Shown here: positions 1 to 7,706 of the stretch, piece by piece
How the letters are laid out: each line of letters begins with the position of its first letter
How positions within the stretch are numbered: the first letter of the stretch is position 1
NCBI RefSeq assembly: GCF_004322775.1
Contig: NZ_CP036403.1
Coordinates: forward strand, 62,001-126,000
Origin: Ornithinimicrobium sufpigmenti
Lineage (GTDB): Bacteria; Actinomycetota; Actinomycetes; Actinomycetales; Dermatophilaceae
DNA: 64,000 bases
Reading direction: 5' to 3'
Made by a program: the position numbers and the translations under genes
Notes under the pieces: model-generated
The model's input: only the letters and a program-made list of their open reading frames with translations
Told to the model about the DNA's origin: nothing
Databases searched by the model: none

Positions 1-8
1 TGGGGAGC

Positions 9-527
9 ATGAACGTCACGTTGCACACCAACCACGGCGACATCAACCTGGTCCTCTTCCCCCACGCCGCACCCAAGACTGTCGAGAACTTCGTCGGTCT
101 GGCCAAGGGCGAGAAGGAGTACCAGGACGAGGCGGGCCGGACCTCCCCGCAGCCGTTCTACGACGGGCTGACCTTCCACCGGATCATCCCGGGCTTCATG
201 GTCCAGGGTGGCTGCCCCCTCGGCGAGGGCTTCGGCGGTCCCGGCTTCACCTTCGACGACGAGATCAGCCCCGACCACAACTTCAACCAGCCCTACATGC
301 TCGCCATGGCCAACGCCGGCAAGCGTATGGGCAAGGGCACCAACGGCTCGCAGTTCTTCATCACCGTCGAGGCGACCACCTGGCTGCAGGGCAAGCACAC
401 GATCTTCGGCGAGGTGGCCGACCAGGGCTCCCGTGACGTCGTCGACGCGATCGCCGCGGTGCCCACCGGCGCGAACGACAAGCCGGTCGAGCCGGTCGTC
501 ATCGAGCGCGTCTCCCTCGGCGAGTGA
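9..527 (+). CDS. ppiA: Cyclophilin-type peptidylprolyl cis-trans isomerase
   Basis: This 172-residue protein catalyses cis-trans isomerisation of X-Pro bonds during protein folding. It has no signal peptide and should be cytoplasmic. Visible cyclophilin motifs are FHRIIPGFMVQGG (catalytic Arg/Phe region), GTNGSQFFIT and WLQGKHTIFGEV, in the correct order and at normal family length. The start is the ATG at 9, preceded by GGGGAG at very short spacing. Upstream sequence is outside the window, so a slightly earlier start cannot be excluded. Cyclophilins sit beside crgA and the rhomboid gene in many actinobacteria, which agrees with the neighbours here. Family assignment is secure. Confidence 0.95.
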   Translation: MNVTLHTNHGDINLVLFPHAAPKTVENFVGLAKGEKEYQDEAGRTSPQPFYDGLTFHRIIPGFMVQGGCPLGEGFGGPGFTFDDEISPDHNFNQPYMLAMANAGKRMGKGTNGSQFFITVEATTWLQGKHTIFGEVADQGSRDVVDAIAAVPTGANDKPVEPVVIERVSLGE

Positions 528-546
528 TCTCCTCGCCGAGCATGCG

Positions 547-1467
547 GTGACCAGCCCCACCCACGGGCCGCCCGGCGACCAGCCGGACGGCCCGTCCGCC
601 GTCCCCGTCTGTCCCCGCCACCCCGGCGTCGTCAGCTACATCAGCTGTCAGCGCTGCGGCCGGCCGACCTGCCCGGACTGCCAGCGCCCCGCCGCGGTGG
701 GCGTGCAGTGCGTGGACTGCGTCCGCGAGGGCGGTCGCACCGTCCCCACGCCGCAGACCCGGTTCGGGGCACCGGTGCGGGCCGACGACCGCCCGCTGGT
801 CACCTGGACGCTGCTGGGCCTGTGCGTCGCCGTCTTCCTGGGCCAGCTGGCGAACCCGGCCTCCGTCACCGGCACCCTGGCCTTCCGCGGCGTCCTCGCC
901 GGCAGCGAGCCCTGGCGCTTCGTGACCTCGGCGTTCGTGCACTCCCCGAGCAGCTTCCTGCACATCTTGTTCAACATGTACATCCTGTACGCCTTCGGTC
1001 CCATGCTCGAGCAGGTCATGGGGAGGGCGAAGTTCCTGGTCACCTACCTGCTCTGCGCCGTCGGCGGCTCGGTGGGCGTGCTGCTGCTGGCCGTCCCTAA
1101 CCCCGGCTGGTTCGTCTGGGTGGTGGGGGCGTCGGGCGCCATCTTCGGGCTGCTGTTCCTGTATGTGGTGCTGGCGCTGCGCACGGGGTCGGTGCCCGGC
1201 TCGCTGCTGCTGATGATCGGGATCAACCTGGCGCTGCCCTTCTTCGTGGACGGCATCGCCTGGCAGGCCCACGTCGGTGGTGCCGTCACCGGTGCCGCCA
1301 TCGGCGGGTTGCTGACCCTGACCTCCGCTCCGGGGCGTTCGGAGCAGGCCCAGCGCCGTCGGCGGCTGATCTGGCCCGCCCTGGCCGGCGTCGCCGTGCT
1401 GCTCGCGGCCCTGGCGGTGTGGCGCATCCTCGCCGTGATGGGCCCGGGCGCGTTCACCCTCGTCTGA
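547..1467 (+). CDS. Zinc-ribbon/B-box rhomboid family intramembrane serine protease
   Basis: The 306-residue product starts with a Cys/His-rich module (CPRHP...CQRCGRPTCPDC...CVDCV, about residues 18-55) resembling a zinc-binding B-box. A six-helix rhomboid domain follows. The catalytic serine is in GASGAIFG and the catalytic histidine in AHVGG near the C-terminus, as expected for cleavage of membrane proteins within the bilayer. The start is inferred as GTG 547, which gives a short N-terminus before the first cysteines; the frame is open further upstream but overlaps ppiA. It follows ppiA by 19 bases and probably shares its transcript. Substrates are unknown. A long inverted repeat downstream likely terminates it. 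Confidence 0.88.
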   Translation: MTSPTHGPPGDQPDGPSAVPVCPRHPGVVSYISCQRCGRPTCPDCQRPAAVGVQCVDCVREGGRTVPTPQTRFGAPVRADDRPLVTWTLLGLCVAVFLGQLANPASVTGTLAFRGVLAGSEPWRFVTSAFVHSPSSFLHILFNMYILYAFGPMLEQVMGRAKFLVTYLLCAVGGSVGVLLLAVPNPGWFVWVVGASGAIFGLLFLYVVLALRTGSVPGSLLLMIGINLALPFFVDGIAWQAHVGGAVTGAAIGGLLTLTSAPGRSEQAQRRRRLIWPALAGVAVLLAALAVWRILAVMGPGAFTLV

Positions 1468-1499
1468 CGGGGCGCGTTCCGTCGAGTTACATCCGTGTA

Positions 1500-1533
1500 G
1501 TTATCCCCAGGTTGTGGATGACCTGGGGATAAC
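1500..1533. terminator. Bidirectional hairpin between rhomboid gene and crgA
   Basis: A perfect 13-bp inverted repeat (GTTATCCCCAGGT and its complement) encloses an 8-base loop between two convergent genes. That position and strength suit a shared rho-independent-like terminator, although no clear T-run follows on either strand. The arms contain TTATCCCCA, one base from a DnaA box, and the loop reads TGTGGATG, so a replication-related role is an alternative. Confidence 0.6.
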
Positions 1534-1554
1534 CCGGTCGGCTGTGGACCAGCC

Positions 1555-1818
1555 CTAGCGCCAGCGGGTGGCCATCACGAAGCCGGCCATGATCAGACCC
1601 ATCCCGATGCCGAGGTTCCAGTAGCCCCAGGCGCCGACGGGCCAGTTGCCCGAGGTGATGTAGAAGGTCGCCACCCACAGCACGCCGAGGATCATCAGCC
1701 CGCACATGACGGGCACGAACCACGAGGGGTTGCTGGGCAGGGACTGCGTCTGGGGACCGGTCTCGGTGGCCGCCCGGGCGCGCTGCCGGGCTCCGTCTCG
1801 GCCGCGGGACTTGGGCAC
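1555..1818 (-). CDS. crgA: Cell division protein CrgA
   Basis: CrgA is a small actinobacterial membrane protein that interacts with FtsZ, FtsQ, FtsI and penicillin-binding proteins at the septum. The 87-residue product has a basic, polar N-terminus (PKSRGRDGARQRAR) and two transmembrane helices (about residues 33-53 and 67-82) joined by the short GNWPVGAW loop, the usual CrgA plan and length. The GTG start at 1818 is chosen because AAGGAG lies 7 bases upstream and because the family begins with PKS. Longer upstream readings in this frame run antisense through the DUF881 gene and are not credible. It is divergent from the DUF881 gene. Confidence 0.93.
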   Translation of the reverse strand: MPKSRGRDGARQRARAATETGPQTQSLPSNPSWFVPVMCGLMILGVLWVATFYITSGNWPVGAWGYWNLGIGMGLIMAGFVMATRWR

Positions 1819-1849
1819 GGCGTTCTCCTTCGGCGGGGGTCGTCGGCAC

Positions 1850-1878
1850 TTGAGCGTGCAAGCTTGCAGGCAGGATAC
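1850..1878 (+). promoter_or_regulatory. Candidate promoter with TGCAAGCTTGCA palindrome
   Basis: Between divergent crgA and the DUF881 gene a TTGAGC hexamer (1850-1855) is followed after 17 bases by GGATAC (1873-1878), a plausible sigma-70-type promoter reading toward the DUF881 gene. The spacer holds a perfect 12-bp palindrome at 1857-1868, well placed for a repressor. Both elements are read from sequence only. Confidence 0.35.
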
Positions 1879-1896
1879 GCGGCTAGGGTGGAGACG

Positions 1897-2673
1897 ATGG
1901 ACACCGACCAGCCGAGCGCCGGCCCGCAGCCCGGGCCCAGCAGCGCCACCCGCCGTGCGAGGAGCCGGGTCGGGGTCACGGTGATCTGCCTGCTGGCGGG
2001 CCTGCTCTTCGGCACCAGCGCCTCCCTGGCGCGCGAGGACCCCACCGGGGCCCCGAGCGACCTGCCCGAGCTGATCACCGCCCGGGACGGCCAGGTGCGC
2101 GAGCTGACCCGGCAGGCCGAGACGCTGGGCCAGGAGGTGGAGGAGCTGCGCGACGCCCGCGCCAGCAGCCAGACCGGCCAGGTCCTCGGCGCCGCGGACA
2201 CCATCGCCCCCGCCGTCGGCCTGTCGGCCGTCCGAGGTCCGGCGATCGCGGTGACCCTGGACGACGCGGGCTACACGCAGGACACCCTGCCCGAGGGCTA
2301 CTCCGTGGACGACGTCGTCGTCCACCAGCAGGACCTGCAGGGCGTGATCAACGCCCTGTGGGCCGGCGGCGCAGAGGCGATCATGGTCCAGGACCAGCGG
2401 ATCATCGCCACCAGCTCGGTGCAGTGCGTCGGCAACACGCTCTACCTCGAGGGCCGCGTCTACTCCCCGCCCTACACGGTCACCGCGATCGGCGACCCCG
2501 AGGCGCTGCACGCCGCGCTCGAGGCCGACCCCGTGGTGCAGACCTACCGGGACTGGTCGTCCGCCGTGGGGCTCGGCTACCAGGTCGATGACCTGGGCGA
2601 GACCGAGCTGCCGGCCTTCGTCGGCAGCGTCCGCCCCCAGCACGCGAGGATCCTCCAGACCGACGACGACTGA
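1897..2673 (+). CDS. DUF881 family membrane-anchored protein
   Basis: The 258-residue protein has one N-terminal transmembrane anchor (VGVTVICLLAGLLFGTSASL), then a coiled-coil stretch (about residues 65-100, QVRELTRQAETLGQEVEELR) and an extracytoplasmic DUF881 domain with the family signature VVHQQDLQGVINALWAGGAEAI. DUF881 proteins are found next to crgA and pknB in most actinobacteria and are thought to act in cell division or envelope biology; the biochemical role is unknown. The start is ATG 1897 with GGTGGAG upstream. A TTG 33 bases upstream is open but lies in the promoter region. The gene is convergent with pknB. Confidence 0.88.
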   Translation: MDTDQPSAGPQPGPSSATRRARSRVGVTVICLLAGLLFGTSASLAREDPTGAPSDLPELITARDGQVRELTRQAETLGQEVEELRDARASSQTGQVLGAADTIAPAVGLSAVRGPAIAVTLDDAGYTQDTLPEGYSVDDVVVHQQDLQGVINALWAGGAEAIMVQDQRIIATSSVQCVGNTLYLEGRVYSPPYTVTAIGDPEALHAALEADPVVQTYRDWSSAVGLGYQVDDLGETELPAFVGSVRPQHARILQTDDD

Positions 2674-2698
2674 GTCGGCCACGCGAGCCGGGTCAGGC

Positions 2699-4849
2699 TC
2701 AGGGACGAGGACCGTTGCCCCGTCCGGGCGGGTCGCCACCCTGCCCTGGTGGCGTGCCACCCTGGCCCGGCGGGACACCGCCCTGCCCCGGCGGGACGTT
2801 CCCCGGACCCGTGGGGTCGGGGGGAGAGGTCGGCTCCGTCGGCTCCGGGCTGGTCGGGTCCTCGGTGTCGGTCGGGTCGTCCGTGCCCGTCGGGTCGTCG
2901 GTGTCGGTGGGGTCCTCGCTGTCGGTCGGATCCTCCGGACCGGTGGGCGTGGGCGTGGCCGTGATCGTCTCGCGGATCGTGGTCGGCGGGGCCGGTGGCA
3001 CGGGCGGTTCGACCGCCACGGTCAGGGTGATCCGGGTGTCCTGCTCCACGATCTCCCCCGCCTCCACCGACTGGCGCAGCACGGTGCCAGGCTCGACGTC
3101 GGCGTTGGGCTCGTCCTCCATCTCGTAGCGCAGGCTCTGCTGGAACAGCGCCAGCACCGCGGCGTCCCGGGTCTCCCCGACGACGTCGGGCACCTCGACC
3201 TGGCCCGAGGAGACCGTGAGCACGATCTCCTGGTCGCGGCCGACCTGGTTGCCGGCGGCCGGGGTGGTGTCGATGACCTCGCCCTCGGCCCAGTCCGGGT
3301 CGTCCTCCTCCTCGACCTGCTCCCGCACGTTGGTGAACCCGGCGCGCTCGAGCCGGGCCCGGGCCGCCCTCTCCTCCATGCCCTGCACGGGTGGGATCGC
3401 CAGCGCGGCCGGCCCGGAGGAGACCACGAGCCGGACATCCGAGCCCTCCGGCGCCTCGCCGGTCAACGGCAGCTGGTCGATGACCGTCCCCGCCGGCTGC
3501 TCGTCCTCCTCGAACCGTGCCTCGGGAACCACGAAGCCCAGGCCCACGAGCTGGGTCCGCGCGGCCGCCTCGGTGCTGCCGACGGTGGAGGGCACCGCCA
3601 CCATCGGCGGGCCGTCGTCGCCACCGGGACCGAGCACGAGGTAGAGCACCCAGGCCAGGCCGGCGACGGCCAGCAGCGACATCGCCCCGAGGAGCAGCAC
3701 CGCGCCGGGGTGGCGACGCTCCCGGACGGGCAGCTCGTCGGTGCGCTCGTAGCGGTCGTCGTCGTGGGAGGCCCCGCCCGTGCCCATCCCCGCCAGCGGA
3801 TCGCCATACCGACCCCGGTCCCCCTGGGACTGGGACCGGGCCACCGGCTGGGTGGCGTGCGCGACCGCGGCCGCCCCGACACCCCCCGTCACTGCGCCGC
3901 CGGCACCGCCGGTCGCCGCCAGGACCGACTGCAGCGAGGCGGTCGCCGCCTCGGAGACCGGCTCCCCGGCGCGGAAGGCGTTGAGGTCGGCCCGGAAGTC
4001 GTCCGCGTCCTGGTAGCGGTCCTCGGGCCGCTTCTCCAGGGCGTGCACGGTGATCGCGTCCAGCTCCTCGGGGACCGGTCGGTGCGTGCTGGGCACCTTG
4101 GGTGCCTCGCCGAGGTGCTGGTAGACGAGCGAGACCGGGTCGCCCTGGAACGGTGTCCGGCCCGCGAGCAGCTCGTAGAGCAGGCAGCCCACGGAGTAGA
4201 GGTCGGATCGGCCGTCGACGTCCAGGCCCTGGGCCTGCTCGGGGGACAGGTAGCGGGCCGTGCCCATGACGGCCTGGGTCTGGGTCATCGTGGCGGCGGT
4301 GTCGGCCAGCGCCCGGGCGATGCCGAAGTCCATCACCTTCACCGCGCCGGCCTCGGTCACCATGACGTTGGCGGGCTTGATGTCGCGGTGGACGAGCCCG
4401 CGCTCGTGGGCGTAGTGCATCGCGGAGAGCACGGTCGCGGTGATCCGGGACGCCTCCTCGGGGTCCAGGCTCTGCTTGTCGTTGAGCACCTCGCGCAGGG
4501 TCTTGCCCTCGATGTACTCCATGACGATGTAGGGCACGTGCAGCTCGGCCCCGCCCGACTCCTCGACGATCTCCTCCCCGGAGTCGAAGACGGCGACGAT
4601 GCTGGGGTGGGACAGGCCGGCGGCGGCCTGGGCCTCGCGCCGGAAGCGGGACAGGAAGGAGGAGTCGCGGGCCAGGTCGGTGCGCAGGATCTTGATCGCG
4701 ACGGTCCGGCCCAGGCGCAGGTCATGACCGAGGTGGACGTCGGCCATCCCGCCGCGGCCGACCAGCTCACCGATCTCGTAGCGGCCGCCGAGCAGGCGAG
4801 GGTCCTGCTGCGGCGGCGTGGGCGTCGCCTCGGTGGGCTCGTCGCTCAT
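2699..4849 (-). CDS. pknB: Ser/Thr protein kinase with PASTA domains (PknB-like)
   Basis: This receptor-type kinase senses muropeptides or lipid II outside the cell and phosphorylates division and wall-synthesis proteins inside. The 716-residue product has a kinase domain (about 24-290) with GRGGMADV, catalytic Lys53, HRDIKPAN (154-161), DFG (174-176) and a Thr-rich activation loop. A transmembrane helix near residue 400 is followed by three PASTA repeats. The tail is unusual: about 95 residues of DPTD/DPTE-type acidic repeats, then PPGQGG repeats, resembling a flexible wall-spanning or O-glycosylated segment. Mycobacterial PknB has four PASTA domains and no such tail. Its ATG overlaps the stop of pbpA by 4 bases. 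Confidence 0.95.
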   Translation of the reverse strand: MSDEPTEATPTPPQQDPRLLGGRYEIGELVGRGGMADVHLGHDLRLGRTVAIKILRTDLARDSSFLSRFRREAQAAAGLSHPSIVAVFDSGEEIVEESGGAELHVPYIVMEYIEGKTLREVLNDKQSLDPEEASRITATVLSAMHYAHERGLVHRDIKPANVMVTEAGAVKVMDFGIARALADTAATMTQTQAVMGTARYLSPEQAQGLDVDGRSDLYSVGCLLYELLAGRTPFQGDPVSLVYQHLGEAPKVPSTHRPVPEELDAITVHALEKRPEDRYQDADDFRADLNAFRAGEPVSEAATASLQSVLAATGGAGGAVTGGVGAAAVAHATQPVARSQSQGDRGRYGDPLAGMGTGGASHDDDRYERTDELPVRERRHPGAVLLLGAMSLLAVAGLAWVLYLVLGPGGDDGPPMVAVPSTVGSTEAAARTQLVGLGFVVPEARFEEDEQPAGTVIDQLPLTGEAPEGSDVRLVVSSGPAALAIPPVQGMEERAARARLERAGFTNVREQVEEEDDPDWAEGEVIDTTPAAGNQVGRDQEIVLTVSSGQVEVPDVVGETRDAAVLALFQQSLRYEMEDEPNADVEPGTVLRQSVEAGEIVEQDTRITLTVAVEPPVPPAPPTTIRETITATPTPTGPEDPTDSEDPTDTDDPTGTDDPTDTEDPTSPEPTEPTSPPDPTGPGNVPPGQGGVPPGQGGTPPGQGGDPPGRGNGPRP
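2715..2945. repeat. Coding repeats in pknB tail
   Basis: The 3' end of pknB holds degenerate DNA repeats. An 18-base unit encodes PPGQGG, repeated three times with a fourth variant. Upstream, a roughly 15-base unit encodes (E/D)DPTD-type acidic steps, repeated about six times. Such arrays expand and contract easily, so the tail length probably varies between strains. Confidence 0.6.
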
Positions 4850-6303
4850 CGGTCCACTCCTGCCTGCAGCATGGCCCGCGCCACCGGCGCGGCGACCACT
4901 CCACCGGTCTCCCCGGTCCAGTTGTCGGTTGCCGACTCGACGATCACGGCGACCGCGATCTGGGGGTCATCGGCCGGCGCGAACCCGGTGAACCAGGCGT
5001 GCGCACCACCCTGCGCGCCGTACTCCGCGGTGCCCGTCTTGCCGGCCACCTCCACGCCCGGGACCTGGGCCAGCTGGCCCGAGCCGCGCTGCACGACCAT
5101 CGTCATCATCTCCGTCAGCTCCTGCGCGGTCGACTGCGAGACCGCCCGGGACAGGGTGCGGGGGCTGGTCTGGTCGACCACCTCCAGGTCGGCCCCCCGC
5201 AGCGTCTCGATGAGGTATGGCGTCATCACGACCCCGTCGTTGGCGATCCCCGCCGCCATCATCGCCACCTGCAGGGGGGTGACGCGCACGTCGTGCTGAC
5301 CGATGCCGGTCAGGGCCAGCTGGGGCTCGTCCAGCTCGGCGGGGTAGGTGGAAGGGGTCACCGGCAGCGGCACCTCCAGCGCCTGCCCGAAGCCGAAGTC
5401 CTCGGCCTGCTCACGCAGGGCGTCGGCGCCCAGCTCCCCCGCCAGCCAGGCGAAGGAGGTGTTGCAGGAGACCTGGATGGAGACGGCCAGCGTGGGCCGG
5501 CCCTCCGGGTCGCAGGCGGCGCCCTGGAAGTTGGGCAGGTCGGTGCTGGTGCCCGGCAGCGTGTAGGTGAGCGGCCCCTCGAGCTCGGTGTCCGGCTCGA
5601 AGTCACCGCTCTCCAGCGCGGCCGCCGCGGTCACCAGCTTGAAGACCGACCCGGGCGGGTAGAGGTCGCCACCGATGGCCCGGTTGACCAACGGGCGCTC
5701 GGGGTCCGCCGCAAGTTGCTCGTAGGCCTGCTCGACGGCGGTGAGGTTGTGGCTGGACAGTGCGTTCGGGTCGTAGGCCGGCCGGCTCACCATGGCCAGG
5801 ATCGCGCCGGTGCGAGGGTCGAGCGCGACGGCGGCGCCGCGCCGGTCGCCCAGGGCGTCGACGGCGGCCTGCTGCACCGCCGGGTCGATGGTCAGCTCCA
5901 GGTTGGTGCCCGTGGCCGGTCGTCCGGTGAGCACGTCGGCGAGGCGCTGGTAGAAGAGGCTGTCGTCGGTCCCCGCGAGCAGGCTGTTGGTGGTGCGCTC
6001 CAGCCCGGCCCCGGCCCCGTAGATGAAGGAGTAGTAGCCGGTGATGTGGGCATAGCGGTTGGGGCTGTCGTAGACCCGCAGCCAGCGCAGCTCGTCGTTG
6101 GTGGGCTCGGACCGGGCCACGGCGGTGCCGTCGACGAGGATGGCGCCCCGGTCGCGGCTGTAGGTGTCTATCAGCGTGCGCCGGTTGTCGGCCCGTTCGC
6201 GCAGGTCGTCGGCCTGCACGAACTGGATCCAGGTGCTGGCCATGAGCAGTGCGGTGAACATCACGAAGATGACCACGGCCAGCCGGCGGATGGGGGTGTT
6301 CAC
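4846..6303 (-). CDS. pbpA: Penicillin-binding protein PbpA (class B transpeptidase)
   Basis: This DD-transpeptidase cross-links peptidoglycan and works with the SEDS protein encoded just upstream. The 485-residue product has one N-terminal membrane anchor (about 8-28), a PBP dimerisation region, and the transpeptidase triad: Ser219-Val-Phe-Lys222 (SxxK), Ser279-Cys-Asn281 (SxN) and Lys422-Thr-Gly (KTG). The length matches actinobacterial PbpA. It starts at GTG 6303, overlapping the rodA stop in GTGA, and its own stop overlaps the pknB start in ATGA, so translation is probably coupled through the operon. Reading order is fhaA, fhaB, pstP, rodA, pbpA, pknB. Confidence 0.95.
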   Translation of the reverse strand: MNTPIRRLAVVIFVMFTALLMASTWIQFVQADDLRERADNRRTLIDTYSRDRGAILVDGTAVARSEPTNDELRWLRVYDSPNRYAHITGYYSFIYGAGAGLERTTNSLLAGTDDSLFYQRLADVLTGRPATGTNLELTIDPAVQQAAVDALGDRRGAAVALDPRTGAILAMVSRPAYDPNALSSHNLTAVEQAYEQLAADPERPLVNRAIGGDLYPPGSVFKLVTAAAALESGDFEPDTELEGPLTYTLPGTSTDLPNFQGAACDPEGRPTLAVSIQVSCNTSFAWLAGELGADALREQAEDFGFGQALEVPLPVTPSTYPAELDEPQLALTGIGQHDVRVTPLQVAMMAAGIANDGVVMTPYLIETLRGADLEVVDQTSPRTLSRAVSQSTAQELTEMMTMVVQRGSGQLAQVPGVEVAGKTGTAEYGAQGGAHAWFTGFAPADDPQIAVAVIVESATDNWTGETGGVVAAPVARAMLQAGVDR

Positions 6304-7706
6304 CGGCCCACCTCCTGCTCGGTCGTGCGCGTCTGCCGGCTCTCGTTCTGGCGGCTCTCGTTCTGGCGGCGTTCGGACACGGGGCGGCGGGCGTGGTCGC
6401 TGATGCGCAGCAGCAGCGCGACGATGATCCAGTTGGCCAGCAGCGAGGAGCCGCCCGCGGACAGGAACGGCGTGGTGAGACCGGTGAGCGGGATGACCCG
6501 GGTGATGCCGCCGACGATGACGAAGATCTGCAGGGCCACGGTGAAGGACAGCCCCACGGCCAGCAGCTTGCCGAAGCCCTCACGGGCGCCGATCGCGGTG
6601 CGCAGCCCCCGCTCCACGAGCAGGGCGTAGAGCAGGAGGATCGCGAACAGACCGACCAGGCCGAGCTCCTCCCCGAAGCTGCCGATGATGTAGTCGCTGT
6701 TGGCGAAGTAGGTCAGGTAGGGATAGCCCTCGCCCAGGCCGGTGCCGAAGATGCCGCCGTGGGCCAGGCCCATGAGCCCCTTGGCCACCTGGTCGGACTG
6801 GCCGGCGGCGAACGGGTCCAGCCAGAGCGTCACCCGGCTCTGCACGTGGGTGAACAGCTGCCAGGCCAGCAGGGCCCCGCCCAGGAAGAGGGACAGCCCG
6901 ATGACGATCCAGCTGGTGCGCTCGGTCGCCACGTAGAGCATGGCGACGAAGAGGCCGAAGTAGAGCAGGGAGGCGCCCAGGTCGCGCTGCAGGACGAGGA
7001 TGAGCATCGACAGCAGCCAGGCCACCAGGATCGGGCCGAGGTCGCGGCCGCGGGGCAGCTGCAGGCCCAGGACCCGCCGACCCACGAGCGAGAGGGCGTC
7101 GCGGGTGCTGACCAGGTAGCCGGCGAAGAAGATCGCCAGCCCGATCTTGGCCACCTCACCGGGCTGGAAGCTGAACGGGCCGACCCGGATCCACAGCCGG
7201 GCGCCGTACTCCTCGACCCCCAGCCCGGGGACCATCGGCAGCAGCAGGAGGAGGAAGGCGGCGGCCATCGCGATGTAGGTGTAGCGGCGCAGGACCCGGT
7301 GGTCCCGGACCAGGATGAGGACGGCGGCGGCGATCACGACGGACAGGCCGGTCCAGATCAGCTGGCGGTCGGCGACCCCGGAGGTCCCGCCGGGGGCGCT
7401 GACGAGGTCGATGCGGTGGATCATCACCAGCCCCAGCCCGTTGAGCAGGGTGGCGATGGGCAGCATCAGCGGATCGGCATACCGGGCCCGCCAGCGCAGG
7501 ACGAGGTGCAGGGTCAGGGCGAGGCCGCCGAAGCCGGCGACGTGCCACCAGGCGTGCTCGGGCAGACGGCCGACGGCGGCCAGGTTGACGTTGGCGTAGG
7601 CCAGGGCGACGATCCCGACCGCGAGCAGGATCAGCAGCAGCTCGATGGTGCGCCCGCTGCGCACCCGCATCTGGGTGATGGTGGAAGGGCTGGGGAAGGC
7701 GCTCAC
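6300..7706 (-). CDS. rodA: SEDS peptidoglycan polymerase RodA/FtsW family
   Basis: SEDS proteins polymerise glycan strands from lipid II in partnership with a class B PBP, here the adjacent PbpA. The 468-residue product has about ten hydrophobic helices and the SEDS signatures MIHRID, GEVAKIGLAIF, and the C-terminal GLTTPFLSAGGSSLLANW. The charged cytoplasmic tail contains a duplicated NESRQ pentapeptide. The GTG start at 7706 overlaps the pstP stop in GTGA; earlier in-frame sequence is the antisense of pstP. In this gene order it corresponds to mycobacterial rodA. Confidence 0.94.
   Translation of the reverse strand: MSAFPSPSTITQMRVRSGRTIELLLILLAVGIVALAYANVNLAAVGRLPEHAWWHVAGFGGLALTLHLVLRWRARYADPLMLPIATLLNGLGLVMIHRIDLVSAPGGTSGVADRQLIWTGLSVVIAAAVLILVRDHRVLRRYTYIAMAAAFLLLLLPMVPGLGVEEYGARLWIRVGPFSFQPGEVAKIGLAIFFAGYLVSTRDALSLVGRRVLGLQLPRGRDLGPILVAWLLSMLILVLQRDLGASLLYFGLFVAMLYVATERTSWIVIGLSLFLGGALLAWQLFTHVQSRVTLWLDPFAAGQSDQVAKGLMGLAHGGIFGTGLGEGYPYLTYFANSDYIIGSFGEELGLVGLFAILLLYALLVERGLRTAIGAREGFGKLLAVGLSFTVALQIFVIVGGITRVIPLTGLTTPFLSAGGSSLLANWIIVALLLRISDHARRPVSERRQNESRQNESRQTRTTEQEVGR

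Noticed and set aside
2588..5299. A 903-residue + strand open frame opposite pknB and pbpA
   Set aside because: It is an Arg/Gly/His/Val-rich shadow of high-GC genes; the - strand has complete kinase and transpeptidase motifs.
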